Shown here: positions 52,196 to 60,828 of the stretch, in pieces | Position numbering within the stretch: the stretch's first letter is position 1 | How the letters are laid out: each line of letters begins with the position of its first letter | DNA from: Bacteroidota bacterium | Lineage (GTDB): Bacteria > Bacteroidota > Bacteroidia > Sphingobacteriales > Sphingobacteriaceae | Direction of reading: 5' to 3' | Length of the DNA: 64,000 bases | NCBI GenBank assembly: GCA_023450085.1 | Contig: JAEXHI010000025.1 | Coordinates: 248,001-312,000 of the forward strand | Notes under the pieces: model-generated | Seen by the model: only the letters and a program-made list of their open reading frames with translations | Database searches by the model: none | What the model was told of the DNA's origin: nothing | Program-made: the position numbers and the translations under genes

Positions 52196-52495
52196 TTAAT
52201 GTTGAAAGGCCTTGCCCAATTGTGCCGCGTACCAAAACAAACCCATAAAGATTAAGAAAATAAGCAAAGCAATACCGAAAATCCATTTGCCTGCCCGATA
52301 AGCTTTTCCGTGATAGCTAAAAGCGTACAAACCCACTAATACCACAAAAGCAAAACTGGTGAATACGATGGCTTCAATCTGTTCATTTTCAGAACTAGGG
52401 GTGATATTCAAGAAAATCAATAGCAAAAGTAAGTTAACACCGATCATCACTACTGATAAACCACTATTCCGTTGTTTGAGCTCCTCTTTCTCCAT
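52196..52495 (-). CDS. small three-helix membrane protein
   Basis: 99 residues with three membrane helices (about 15-30, 45-62 and 75-93) after a charged start (MEKEELKQRNSG). No family recognised. Operon with the DUF2931-like gene. Confidence 0.7.
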   Translation of the reverse strand: MEKEELKQRNSGLSVVMIGVNLLLLLIFLNITPSSENEQIEAIVFTSFAFVVLVGLYAFSYHGKAYRAGKWIFGIALLIFLIFMGLFWYAAQLGKAFQH

Positions 52496-52602
52496 AAAAT
52501 TCCTCTTTATGATGGTTTTAAACTGAAAACATTAACTATACAAATATAAAATTGCTTTGTTCGCCTCAAAGAGATTATTTTCGCAACTATAATTGACAAA
52601 TC

Positions 52603-53436
52603 GTGAAAAAACAGCTTATTCTTTGCTATTACCTACTTATTGCATTACCGCTTTATGCTCAAAAATCAGAAGTTAAAACGCTATCATTTGACAGCACTGC
52701 CTTTGCCTTGAGCAGAAAGCAGTTGAGTGCTCTTGATGCAAAATCGTTTGAAAAATTGAGCTACAACTCCTCAGTAACAACATTACCGTATCGATTATTA
52801 TCTCCAAAAAACATAGAAGGTAATACGAAATACCCCCTGATCATTGCCTTACACAATTCTTCAAGACTAGGTACCGATAACGAAAATCAATTAGAGCCGC
52901 TGACCAGAACTTGGTTAAACGAAGAAATGAGGACAAAGTTTCCAGCTTTTGTATTGGCTCCCCAATTTGAAACCCGTCCCACGCAATATGCCTTCAATGA
53001 AGCCTACCAAGTAATGACTGCTACGCCTCAACAAAACCTACAGGCTTTACTTCAATTAATCACAACAATATCCAAGAACCCTCAAATAGACCCTAAAAGG
53101 ATTTACTTAATTGGTTATTCTATGGGTGGATCAACCGTACAGCACTTGCTCAGCCAAAAACCAGAATTATTTGCCGCTGCCATCGCCGTAGCTGGAGTAC
53201 CTGATTTTTCTAATTTAGCCAGCATTAAACACAAACCCATTTGGGTGATACATGGTAAACAAGATGACGAAAATCCTTTTGCAGGCAGCCAGAAACTTTT
53301 TGAACTTTTAAAAGGAAATGCCAAAGCCCGATTTACCATTTATGAAAATTTGAACCATAACAATATCAACTATCCATTGTTAAGCACCAATGAACTGGCC
53401 AAATGGTTATTCAAATGGATCCTTACTAACCACTAG
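52603..53436 (+). CDS. secreted alpha/beta hydrolase (phospholipase/carboxylesterase-like)
   Basis: 277 residues with start codon GTG and a signal peptide (LILCYYLLIALPLYAQ). The nucleophile elbow is G-Y-S-M-G in IYLIGYSMGGSTVQHLLSQK; the acid and histidine are in KPIWVIHGKQDDENPF and NLNHNNINYPLL. Early YPLIIALHNSSRLGTDNE supplies the oxyanion hole. It is probably an esterase or feruloyl-esterase-like enzyme outside the cytosol. Confidence 0.88.
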   Translation: MKKQLILCYYLLIALPLYAQKSEVKTLSFDSTAFALSRKQLSALDAKSFEKLSYNSSVTTLPYRLLSPKNIEGNTKYPLIIALHNSSRLGTDNENQLEPLTRTWLNEEMRTKFPAFVLAPQFETRPTQYAFNEAYQVMTATPQQNLQALLQLITTISKNPQIDPKRIYLIGYSMGGSTVQHLLSQKPELFAAAIAVAGVPDFSNLASIKHKPIWVIHGKQDDENPFAGSQKLFELLKGNAKARFTIYENLNHNNINYPLLSTNELAKWLFKWILTNH

Positions 53437-53475
53437 CTACTAACCACTAATTCCTAGCTACTATTTACTAATTCC
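53434..53475. repeat. degenerate CTAACCACTA-type repeat
   Basis: ACTAACCACTAGCTACTAAC and further degenerate copies fill the space between the hydrolase and the VOC gene. Confidence 0.55.
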
Positions 53476-53481
53476 TAAAAA

Positions 53482-53850
53482 ATGAAAAACCCTGCCATTT
53501 ATTTCGAAATCCCCGTAAAAGACTTAGACCGAGCCATCAGCTTTTATGAAAAGGTATTTGGCTATAGCTTTGAAAAAACGGTCATTGATCATTACGAAAT
53601 GGCCTTATTCCCTTTTTCTGAAACACGGGAGGGTATCTCTGGGTCATTGGTAAAAGGTGATGTTTATCAACCCACTACCCAAGGAGTTATCATCTATTTT
53701 CATAGTGACGATATTGAACAAACCCTTGCTAAGGCAACCGCCAATGGCGGTGAGCTTTTATATCCCAAAACCTCCAATGGTGATTTAGGATTTGTAGCAG
53801 AATTTAAAGATAGTGAGGGCAATAGAATTGCCCTCAACCAACCTGTGTAA
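53482..53850 (+). CDS. VOC superfamily (glyoxalase-like) protein
   Basis: 122 residues in the usual VOC pattern: NPAIYFEIPVKDLDRAISFY, EKVFGYSFEKTVIDHYEMAL, GGELLYPKTSNGDLGFVAEF, KDSEGNRIALN. The full set of metal ligands cannot be fixed by eye. It may be monocistronic. Confidence 0.87.
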   Translation: MKNPAIYFEIPVKDLDRAISFYEKVFGYSFEKTVIDHYEMALFPFSETREGISGSLVKGDVYQPTTQGVIIYFHSDDIEQTLAKATANGGELLYPKTSNGDLGFVAEFKDSEGNRIALNQPV

Positions 53851-53866
53851 ACTATTTCAAGGTTTA

Positions 53867-53924
53867 CTATGTGTCTATGTGGTTGTATTTATAAAAAAGG
53901 GAATATAACCACATAGACACATAG
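53867..53924. repeat. dispersed palindrome, copy 2
   Basis: Perfect 18-bp arms CTATGTGTCTATGTGGTT and AACCACATAGACACATAG around a 22-nt AT-rich centre. Same element as 11690-11741. Confidence 0.85.
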
Positions 53925-53934
53925 GGGGTACATC

Positions 53935-53966
53935 CCGAACAGGCCAAAGCCGGTTTTAGTAGAACG
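53935..53966 (+). repeat. inverted repeat flanking the DUF3347 gene, left copy
   Basis: CCGAACAGGCCAAAGCCGGT-TTTAGTAGAACG. The minus-strand partner is at 54662-54694. Confidence 0.65.
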
Positions 53967-54027
53967 AATAAACTCTGCTAAGGCTGGAGATCATTTAAAA
54001 TCCCAAAATGCTTATCCCAAATTCACC

Positions 54028-54591
54028 TTATTTCAAAGTTTCTTTAACCTCTCCGCATTCTAGCATACTTTCGCCATAATATGGATTTCTGATTTCCTTT
54101 TGGTTGCTCAACCAAGAAGCACCTTTGTCGTTTAACGCCATAGGGCAATATTCCACATATACTTCACCAGATTGTAAGCCTATTGCTTTTACTTTCGTCA
54201 GCATTTCATTGCTCAAATCGGCAAATAAGGTCCTTTGCACTTCTATATTAGTGGCAGCAGTAATTTTGGCGGCTAAGTTAGCCAACTTACTCCCATTGCT
54301 AATGGCTTTTGCGCCAAGTTCAACGGCCATTCCCGCTTCTTTAGCGCCCGCCATATCCGAGTCTATCAAAGCTTTGCTCAACAATAAATACTGCTGATAA
54401 ACCAAGTTCAACTGCTCATCTTTTAAACTTACTGCATTATCGTTAGGCTTAGCCGCACTTTCCTGCTTCACCTCTTGTTGAACGCCATGCTGATGTTGGT
54501 GCTCCTCTTTCTTCTCAGTAGCAGTGTTGCAAGCAGCTAATAATACTGTTCCTGCTAATAAACCTACTATTACTTTCATATTTTTAATCAT
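54028..54591 (-). CDS. DUF3347 lipoprotein of the copper locus
   Basis: 187 residues; start ATG 54591 or 54579. Lipobox L-L-A-A-C (C21). A His-rich patch EHQHQHG follows. The DUF3347 domain covers about 60-180 with QQYLLLSKALIDSDMAGAKE, VYVEYCPMALNDKGASWLSN and IRNPYYGESMLECGEV. The YCPMA and final MLECG motifs can bind metal. DUF3347 genes commonly stand next to RND copper pumps, as here; a periplasmic copper carrier role is inferred. Confidence 0.85.
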   Translation of the reverse strand: MIKNMKVIVGLLAGTVLLAACNTATEKKEEHQHQHGVQQEVKQESAAKPNDNAVSLKDEQLNLVYQQYLLLSKALIDSDMAGAKEAGMAVELGAKAISNGSKLANLAAKITAATNIEVQRTLFADLSNEMLTKVKAIGLQSGEVYVEYCPMALNDKGASWLSNQKEIRNPYYGESMLECGEVKETLK

Positions 54592-54661
54592 ATTTTTATT
54601 TAACTAAGCCTTTGTTTGACGCTTTAACATTTCTCCATTCTCCAGCCCCAGCAATACATCT

Positions 54662-54694
54662 ACGTTTTACTTAAATCGGCCTTGGCCTGTTCGG
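54662..54694 (-). repeat. inverted repeat flanking the DUF3347 gene, right copy
   Basis: The minus strand reads CCGAACAGGCCAAGGCCGAT-TTAAGTAAAACGT, matching the left copy at most positions. Confidence 0.65.
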
Positions 54695-54900
54695 AAAGCA
54701 GTAATAGGCCTTGCCACTAACTTTAATAGAACAGGGCGCAGCCGTGGCTTTTATTTATTCGTTTCTATGATTTCAAAGGTATAAATGAACTCACTTCGTT
54801 TCGGTTTTGTATACTTTTTCAGCTATAGGAAAAAGTAGAACCCGCGGTAGCGACGAAATCAACTAGGCCACGCCGGCTATTGAGGCGTAATGCGTAAATA
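54695..54900. other. intergenic stretch without a gene
   Basis: Together with 54592-54694 this leaves 309 bases between the DUF3347 and CusB-like genes. It has a small hairpin (ACTTTTTC...GAAAAAGT near 54820), GC-rich patches and no ORF or terminator I can support. Confidence 0.4.
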
Positions 54901-56136
54901 CTATCCCAAAGGGTGTTTCCCCCTTTTCAACACATACTCGCTATACAACAAATATGCTCCAGTAACCACTACCTCTTCACCAACACTAAGCCCCGAAGCA
55001 ATCACTACACTACTTTCATTAGCTGCTCCAGTAGTTACTGCTTTAGGTTCAAAGCTATCCTTACCTGTTTTGATCCACACATGCTCGCCTTTTCCATCTC
55101 TAATCACGGCATCAATAGGTAAGGTCAATCCTTTTTTCGAGCTTTCTCCGTCCAATAGTACCTTAACCTGCAAACCAGGTTGCCATTGTCCTTTTACATT
55201 GGGAATACTCCCCCTCATTTGAGTGAGCTGCGTTCCTGCCTGTAACGAAGGATTGATAAAGTCAACAGTCATCCATTGCGCCTGATCTTCCCAACCATTT
55301 ACAATTACTTTAAGTTTCTGACCACTTTTAACCAGCCTTGCTTCATTTGGATAAAGATCAGCCTCTACCCATAGTTGTTGATAGCCTTCCAAACGCATCA
55401 ACGGGCTACCTTCAGACACATACTGCCCTTGGGTAACACTTAGCTCGGCCACTACCCCACCTTGCGTAGCATAAACGATTACATAGGGACTTTTCTGCTT
55501 GGTTTTACTTAAGCTTTGTACCTGCGCTTCGGTTTGGCCATACAACAATAGCTTTTGCTTGGCCGAGGCTACCAATTGCTGTTCCAATTTATCCCCTGCA
55601 AACTGTTGTTGCTGCGCCAAAGCCATTAAATATTCTTGTTGCAAAGTGGCCAATTGTTCAGAGTAAAGCTTAAATAGCGCTTGTCCTTTGGCAATAGCCA
55701 CCCCAGTTTCTCGTACATAAAGCTGTTCTATTCTTCCTGCTATACGAGCCGAAATATAATTGCTTTGCTGTGGGTCAACCACCAGTTTTCCATTCAATAC
55801 GGTTTGGTTATTCACCTGCCCAGCATCGCCCAATTTTAAAGTACCAATATTGGCCAACAATTGTCTTTGGGCATCTACTTTCACACTTTTATCATTGCTG
55901 TTCTTTTCAAATGGCACCAAATCCATTCCGCAAATTGGACAAGTGCCCATTTCATGCTTAACGATTTGTGGGTGCATTGGACAAGTAAAAGTTTGAGCGG
56001 GCTTATCCGCTTCTTTAGCACCACCTTTTGCATGTGCCTCATGCCCTTTCTCCGTTTCGTTACTGCTGCCTTTACAGCCCAGTAAAACCCACGACATTAA
56101 CAGGGCTATCAATAAGTTTATGGTAATTCTCATCAC
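54901..56136 (-). CDS. RND efflux periplasmic adaptor with heavy-metal-binding motif (CusB-like)
   Basis: 411 residues. Lipobox L-L-G-C (C21); a Lys/His-rich segment; then the heavy-metal-binding domain TCPMHPQIVKHEMGTCPICG with C52-PMH and C66-PIC69-GM; the adaptor body has barrel-sandwich and beta-barrel signatures (ISARIAGRIEQLYVRETGVA, helical hairpin, VAELSVTQGQYVSEGSPLMR). It links the RND pump to the outer membrane channel. The CPMHP/CPICGM module is usual in Cu/Ag adaptors. The stop of the next adaptor gene lies 4 bases upstream. Confidence 0.93.
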   Translation of the reverse strand: MMRITINLLIALLMSWVLLGCKGSSNETEKGHEAHAKGGAKEADKPAQTFTCPMHPQIVKHEMGTCPICGMDLVPFEKNSNDKSVKVDAQRQLLANIGTLKLGDAGQVNNQTVLNGKLVVDPQQSNYISARIAGRIEQLYVRETGVAIAKGQALFKLYSEQLATLQQEYLMALAQQQQFAGDKLEQQLVASAKQKLLLYGQTEAQVQSLSKTKQKSPYVIVYATQGGVVAELSVTQGQYVSEGSPLMRLEGYQQLWVEADLYPNEARLVKSGQKLKVIVNGWEDQAQWMTVDFINPSLQAGTQLTQMRGSIPNVKGQWQPGLQVKVLLDGESSKKGLTLPIDAVIRDGKGEHVWIKTGKDSFEPKAVTTGAANESSVVIASGLSVGEEVVVTGAYLLYSEYVLKRGKHPLG

Positions 56137-56140
56137 TCTG

Positions 56141-57352
56141 TTATTTTGATTTCACAAAACTTTCACTATCTACTAAATAAGCGGCATTTTTAGCCAACTG
56201 CCAATCGGCCACGTTACTTTTAACCTGTACCAGTCCATTCATCCTTAATCCAGTTTGAACATCTTGGGCCACCATTACTGCTCCCTCCTTTTTAAACACC
56301 GTACTTTTGTTGCCCATGGTTAACACCGCCGATTCGGGCACCCAATAGCTACGTGGCACCAATACAGGAATTTTAGCCGTTAATATTTCGCCAACCTTAA
56401 ACCCCTGCTCATTCAGGTATACCCTAGCCAGCGTAAAGTTTTCACCCGCTTTAATGGTAGGTTGTATCATGCCAATAGCAGCCGTTTGAAAGGTACCTGC
56501 CCTATCAACCGTTTTAAAGAAAGCCAGTTTGGTGCCTTTAGACACAAAGGATGCCAAATCAGGCTTCAGCATAAATTCAGCCAGCAATTGATTGCTTTTA
56601 TAAATGGTGAACAAAGCTTCTCCAGCACTCACATACTGGCCTTCTCTTAGCAATACAGGGGTACTTTCTACTTTTGCTGGTGCAGGTGCTGTACTAGCAC
56701 TACCTCCGCCGCCGCCACTCATTCCCGACATGCCATCGCCTCCACTACTACTGTTTGCAGCCATAGAGCTACTCGGTGCCGCAGGTCCTGCACTTGCTGC
56801 CGATTTTTCTAAAATAAAACCATCGGCAGGGCTATATACTGGAATGCGGTAATTAACTTTCTTGCTGCGCAACACCCCTTGAATACTTTGGGCACTCATT
56901 CCCAATAACATCAAACGTTGTTTTGCTCGCTCTAAAAGTTGTTGGTCGCCATCGCTTTGCGAAAGATAGATCAACTCTTGTTGTGCCGCTGCTAAATCTG
57001 GTGCGTAAATCTCAAAAAGCAACTGTCCTTTTCTAACAGGTTGGTAATTGTATTTGATCCACAGTTTTTCCAAACGACCTGCAATTCTACTGGCTACACT
57101 GGTTTCGCTACGCAGGTCATAATTTACAATTCCCTGCGCTTCAGCCATCAAAATTTTGGTTTCGTAACTTGCCTTTATCAAGCTTGCTTTACCCACCACC
57201 AATTCATTGGAAGGTTTCACTAATGCCTTTAAGCTACTGTCAACCGTAATTTTCCCCACATCGTGATGTTGCTTTTGCGGTTTGCTTTGGCAAGAGGCAA
57301 GAAACAGTGTTACCATAGCCAACAATATCATCATTCGACTACTGGCCGTCAT
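56141..57352 (-). CDS. RND efflux periplasmic adaptor, second copy
   Basis: I take the ATG at 57352 (403 residues): MTASSRMMILLAMVTLFLAS then lipid C21 of this form. The open frame reaches 57475, but those 41 residues (SPSLRGQGEEFKPSHHFNGI) are translation of inserted repeats. The body has the adaptor pattern (VASRIAGRLEKLWIKYNYQP, EKSAASAGPAAP, EGQYVSAGEALFTIYK) with a Gly/Ser-Met-rich insert (GDGMSGMSGGGGGSAS) in the middle. Two different adaptors in one operon suggest a mixed hexamer or alternative assemblies. The start is uncertain by 18 bases. Confidence 0.85.
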   Translation of the reverse strand: MTASSRMMILLAMVTLFLASCQSKPQKQHHDVGKITVDSSLKALVKPSNELVVGKASLIKASYETKILMAEAQGIVNYDLRSETSVASRIAGRLEKLWIKYNYQPVRKGQLLFEIYAPDLAAAQQELIYLSQSDGDQQLLERAKQRLMLLGMSAQSIQGVLRSKKVNYRIPVYSPADGFILEKSAASAGPAAPSSSMAANSSSGGDGMSGMSGGGGGSASTAPAPAKVESTPVLLREGQYVSAGEALFTIYKSNQLLAEFMLKPDLASFVSKGTKLAFFKTVDRAGTFQTAAIGMIQPTIKAGENFTLARVYLNEQGFKVGEILTAKIPVLVPRSYWVPESAVLTMGNKSTVFKKEGAVMVAQDVQTGLRMNGLVQVKSNVADWQLAKNAAYLVDSESFVKSK

Positions 57353-57426
57353 TCCGAGAATACCATTGAAATGATGGGAGGGTTTAAATTCCTCCCCCTG
57401 CCCCCTCAAAGAGGGGGATATAGGCG
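57346..57426. repeat. REP and palindrome inserted at the 5' end of the adaptor gene
   Basis: CCGTCATTCCGAGAATACCA and GGTTTAAATTCCTCCCCCTG-CCCCCTCAAAGAGGGGGATA. The first is a REP head, the second a short palindrome often met between Bacteroidota genes. The adaptor ORF reads through both. Confidence 0.7.
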
Positions 57427-57443
57427 TTGCTATTGGCAATAGA

Positions 57444-58742
57444 CTACTTATATAATTCCTTTTCATAATCTGCAATCATTAGGTAAAGTTTCAATTTTTC
57501 ATCTAGCACATTGCTCTGCATCATGTTAAGGGCTTCCCAAGCTGCAATTACCTCGGGAAGCTCCATTTTGTTTTCGCGATACGATAGCACACTTACGTCT
57601 AAGGTTTTCTGTAGGGTTGGAATAATCTTTTTCTCCATGGCAGCTATTTGTTGTTGCATGGTTTTAATTTGATATTGCATACCGTAAAGCATGCCCTGTG
57701 TTTCCTGCAACATTGCCGCCTTTTCCATCTGCATAGCTTCTACTTCAAATTGCATCCCCTTCACTTCCGATTTGTACATTTTCGAAGACCAAGGGGCAAT
57801 AGGAATGCTCACCATACCCATTACACTAAAAGCTTTGGGCATCCCTGAACCTAAAGGCGACATATGATCAAAACGCAGTCTAAAATCGGGCTTGCTCTGT
57901 TTTTTCATCGAAGCAATATTGAGCTGCATAGATTGGATATTGTAATCCATTTTCTTAATATCTTTTCGGGCCATGGCCAAGCTTGCCGTATCCAAATTTG
58001 AAGCTTCTACAAATTGGGGGCGATAAGTACTGTCGATGACAAAATCTGTATTTCCAGGCCTATTCATCATGCTATTTAACCAAGCTTTGGCCTTGCCAAT
58101 TTCGCCCAGCTGCATGCGTTTCATGTTTTCTGTTTCTTCCAGTTTTGCGGTAGTTTGGTAAACGCTGCCCAGTTTCGATTGGTTGAAAGGATACCTGATC
58201 TCTTCAATCTTTTTCATGGTCTGCATAATTTGGGTACTTTTATCTAGTACCGCTATTTTTTGCTGCGCCACCAACCAAGCATAATACAACTTTTTAGCCT
58301 GTGTCCTAAAATCATTTAAGGTCACGTCTCTAGTAGCACGCTCTACTTTTGCTTTCGACTCAATGTATTTCTTTTGTGCATTTAGCTTGGCATAGTTAGG
58401 GATGTCTTGCTCTAATTGAAACATGATCGATCCCTTGTCTCTGCCGTCCATCACCATTTGACCTGGATAAGGGGTCATAAACGTACCTACCCCAACCATG
58501 GGCGCCATCCAAGCCGTAGCTGCTTTGGCATTGTACTGATAAGCTTCTGCTTTTAATCCATACGATTTTAGCAATAGGTTATTGGCATCAATGCGCTGTA
58601 AAACGCTATCCAAAGGCAGTACTGGTGCTTTTTGGGTTTGTGCAAATGCAGGAGCCAGTAACAGCCATGCCATTAATGCTACTCCCACGAAGCGGAAAGT
58701 CTTAAATGCCTTCCCCTGAACTAAACGCTCCTCACGCGTCAT
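57444..58742 (-). CDS. TolC-family outer membrane efflux protein (CusC-like)
   Basis: I choose ATG 58742 (432 residues) because a signal peptide follows (FRFVGVALMAWLLLAPAFAQ); the open frame extends to 58925 but its first 61 residues come from repeats and from overlap with the pump gene. The rest is an OEP fold: LPLDSVLQRIDANNLLLKSY, long helices rich in Lys/Gln (MFQLEQDIPNYAKLNAQKKY, QAKKLYYAWLVAQQKIAVLD) and the C-terminal ENKMELPEVIAAWEALNMMQ. It forms the outer membrane channel for the metal pump. The exact start is uncertain. Confidence 0.87.
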   Translation of the reverse strand: MTREERLVQGKAFKTFRFVGVALMAWLLLAPAFAQTQKAPVLPLDSVLQRIDANNLLLKSYGLKAEAYQYNAKAATAWMAPMVGVGTFMTPYPGQMVMDGRDKGSIMFQLEQDIPNYAKLNAQKKYIESKAKVERATRDVTLNDFRTQAKKLYYAWLVAQQKIAVLDKSTQIMQTMKKIEEIRYPFNQSKLGSVYQTTAKLEETENMKRMQLGEIGKAKAWLNSMMNRPGNTDFVIDSTYRPQFVEASNLDTASLAMARKDIKKMDYNIQSMQLNIASMKKQSKPDFRLRFDHMSPLGSGMPKAFSVMGMVSIPIAPWSSKMYKSEVKGMQFEVEAMQMEKAAMLQETQGMLYGMQYQIKTMQQQIAAMEKKIIPTLQKTLDVSVLSYRENKMELPEVIAAWEALNMMQSNVLDEKLKLYLMIADYEKELYK

Positions 58743-58826
58743 TTCGAGCGTAGCCGAGAAATCTTTGGACAATGAAAACCTATTCGAAAGATTTCTCCAT
58801 TCCGTTATACTCCAGTCGAAATGACG
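58737..58826. repeat. REP element in the 5' region of the CusC-like gene
   Basis: Arms CGTCATTTCGA (58737-58747) and TCGAAATGACG (58816-58826) with an imperfect centre (AAGATTTCTCCATTCCG, AGAAATCTTTGG). The chosen start codon ATG lies in the arm. Confidence 0.85.
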
Positions 58827-58845
58827 AGGAATATTCACATTCCTT

Positions 58846-58868
58846 CTCTCTCCCTCTAATGAAGAGAG
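58846..58868. repeat. short palindrome CTCTCTCCCTCTAATGAAGAGAG
   Basis: Same type as the one at 57391-57420 and similar to 62164-62192. It would be translated as SSLEGER in the extended reading frame. Confidence 0.5.
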
Positions 58869-58890
58869 CCCCAACAAGTAGCCTATTTTT

Positions 58891-60828
58891 TTAATGATGT
58901 ACATCGTGCACCTCCAATTTTCCAAATTTTCTCAATTCATATTCTTTCGACATCAAAAAGATGAGTGGGGTAACCAACAAAATGTGGGTTGATGAAGTTA
59001 AAACGCCGCCAATCATGGGTAATACAATTGGACGCATCACATCAACCCCTACTCCTGTAGCCCATAACACAGGCACCAAACCAAATAACGACACGCAAAC
59101 GGTCATCAATTTTGGTCTGAGCCTTTTGGCTGCGCCATGGATCACATATTCTCTCAAATCTTCTTTGGTAATCGTTTCTCTTGAGTTACCTTTCAGTTTA
59201 ATCAGCTGCTGCATGGCATCGTTCAAATAAATCACCATTACAATACCCGTTTCTACGGCAATACCAAACAAAGCAATAAAGCCTACAGCTACACCTACCG
59301 AAAGGTTCACACCCCAGAAATAAATCATGTAAGCGCCTCCAATGAGGGCAAATGGCACGGTAATTAAGCTTAAAAATGCCTCTCTGATAGATTTAAACGC
59401 AAAGTATAGCGAGAAGAAGATAATCAAGAGTACCACTGGCGCAATCCACATCAGGGTTTGTTGTCCCCTAATTAGGTTTTCATATTGTCCGCTCCACTCC
59501 AAGAAATAACCTTCTGGTAAAATTCCATCCTTTTTATTCAGTTGCTCCATCGCCTCTTTCACCGTACTTCCCAAATCCCTATCCCTTACGTTAAACATTA
59601 CCGCTCCACGTAAAATGGCATTATCAGAACTGATCATTGGCGGGCCATCTTCAAATTTTACATTGGCGACTGCCGAAAGTGGGATTTCCCCAAAACTAGG
59701 CGACTGCAAAGGAATACGCTCAATTTGGGCTACGCTGTTTCTGTAAGCCTGCGCCAAACGCACACTGATCGAAAAACGCTGTCTGCCTTCAATGGTATTT
59801 CCAATGCTCGCTCCACCCAAGGCTGTCTCTACCACTTGGTTCACGTCATCAACGTTTAAGCCGTAGCGGGCCAATTCTTCTCTTTTAATATCTATGGCCA
59901 AATATTTTCCACCCGTAATAGGCTCTACAAATAAATCGCTTACCCCAGGTGTACCTTCCAAAGCGGCCTTTACTTTTTCCGATACCGCAGCAATGGTATC
60001 TAAGTTTTGTCCAAATACCTTAATGCCCACATCGGTACGAATTCCCGTAGCCAACATATTGATACGGTTAATGATAGGCTGTGTCCATCCGTTCACTACC
60101 CCTGGAATTTGCAATTTGGCATCCAGCTCATTCACAATATCCTTTTTAGTCATCCCTTCACGCCATTCGCTTTTGGGTTTTAGCGTAATAATGGTTTCAA
60201 TCATGCTAATGGGCGAGTTATCGGTAGCGGTACTTGCTCTACCCGCTTTCCCCAGCACCTTATCTACTTCAGGTACCGATTTAATAATTTTATCCTGCAC
60301 TTGTAAAATACGCTTCGCCTCCGCATTCGAAACATCAGGCAAGGTTACTGGCATAAACAAAATGCTCTGCTCATCCAAAGGTGGAATAAATTCAGTACCC
60401 AACTTGGCCATTAATGGAATGGTGATCAACAAAGCCAAAAGGTTAATCCCAATAGTGGTTTTGCGCCATTTCAATACCTTTCTAATAATAGGCTCATAAA
60501 TGCGCTCTAAAAAGCGGTTTACAGGATTAGCACTATCAGGCTTAAATTTTCCTTTCATAAAGAAAGAAATTAGCACTGGCGCCAAGGTAATTACCAATAA
60601 GGCATCCACAATCATGATGAATGTTTTGGTATAAGCCAAGGGGTGAAACAATTTACCTTCCTGCCCAGTAAGCATAAATACAGGTAAAAATGAGGTGATA
60701 ATGATCACCGTGGCGAAAAACACTCCCCTCGAAACCTGTTTGCTTGATTTGGAGATGATTTCTATACGTTCTTCTTCGCTGATCCACTGTGGACTTTTGC
60801 GAAATAAATTTCTTAACCAGTTTTTCAT
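58891..60828 (-). CDS. cusA: CusA/CzcA-like RND pump, C-terminal part (split gene)
   Basis: 645 residues that begin inside the pump: a basic loop (NWLRNLFRKSPQWISEEERI), then membrane helix 5 (GVFFATVIIITSFLPVFMLT) with GQEGKLFHPLAYTKTFIMIV, the second half of the porter domains (GTEFIPPLDEQSILFMPVTL, ATGIRTDVGIKVFGQNLDTI) and helices 7-12 ending MSKEYELRKFGKLEVHDVHH. Its ATG overlaps the stop of the N-terminal part by 4 bases (ATGA). Both parts together give about 1076 residues, close to the 1040-1050 of CusA, so a single protein has been split by a -1 shift in the cytosolic loop between helices 4 and 5. Confidence 0.9.
   Translation of the reverse strand: MKNWLRNLFRKSPQWISEEERIEIISKSSKQVSRGVFFATVIIITSFLPVFMLTGQEGKLFHPLAYTKTFIMIVDALLVITLAPVLISFFMKGKFKPDSANPVNRFLERIYEPIIRKVLKWRKTTIGINLLALLITIPLMAKLGTEFIPPLDEQSILFMPVTLPDVSNAEAKRILQVQDKIIKSVPEVDKVLGKAGRASTATDNSPISMIETIITLKPKSEWREGMTKKDIVNELDAKLQIPGVVNGWTQPIINRINMLATGIRTDVGIKVFGQNLDTIAAVSEKVKAALEGTPGVSDLFVEPITGGKYLAIDIKREELARYGLNVDDVNQVVETALGGASIGNTIEGRQRFSISVRLAQAYRNSVAQIERIPLQSPSFGEIPLSAVANVKFEDGPPMISSDNAILRGAVMFNVRDRDLGSTVKEAMEQLNKKDGILPEGYFLEWSGQYENLIRGQQTLMWIAPVVLLIIFFSLYFAFKSIREAFLSLITVPFALIGGAYMIYFWGVNLSVGVAVGFIALFGIAVETGIVMVIYLNDAMQQLIKLKGNSRETITKEDLREYVIHGAAKRLRPKLMTVCVSLFGLVPVLWATGVGVDVMRPIVLPMIGGVLTSSTHILLVTPLIFLMSKEYELRKFGKLEVHDVHH

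Noticed and set aside
54890..55222. 110-codon plus-strand ORF
   Set aside because: Antisense to the end of the CusB-like gene, which has clear domain motifs.
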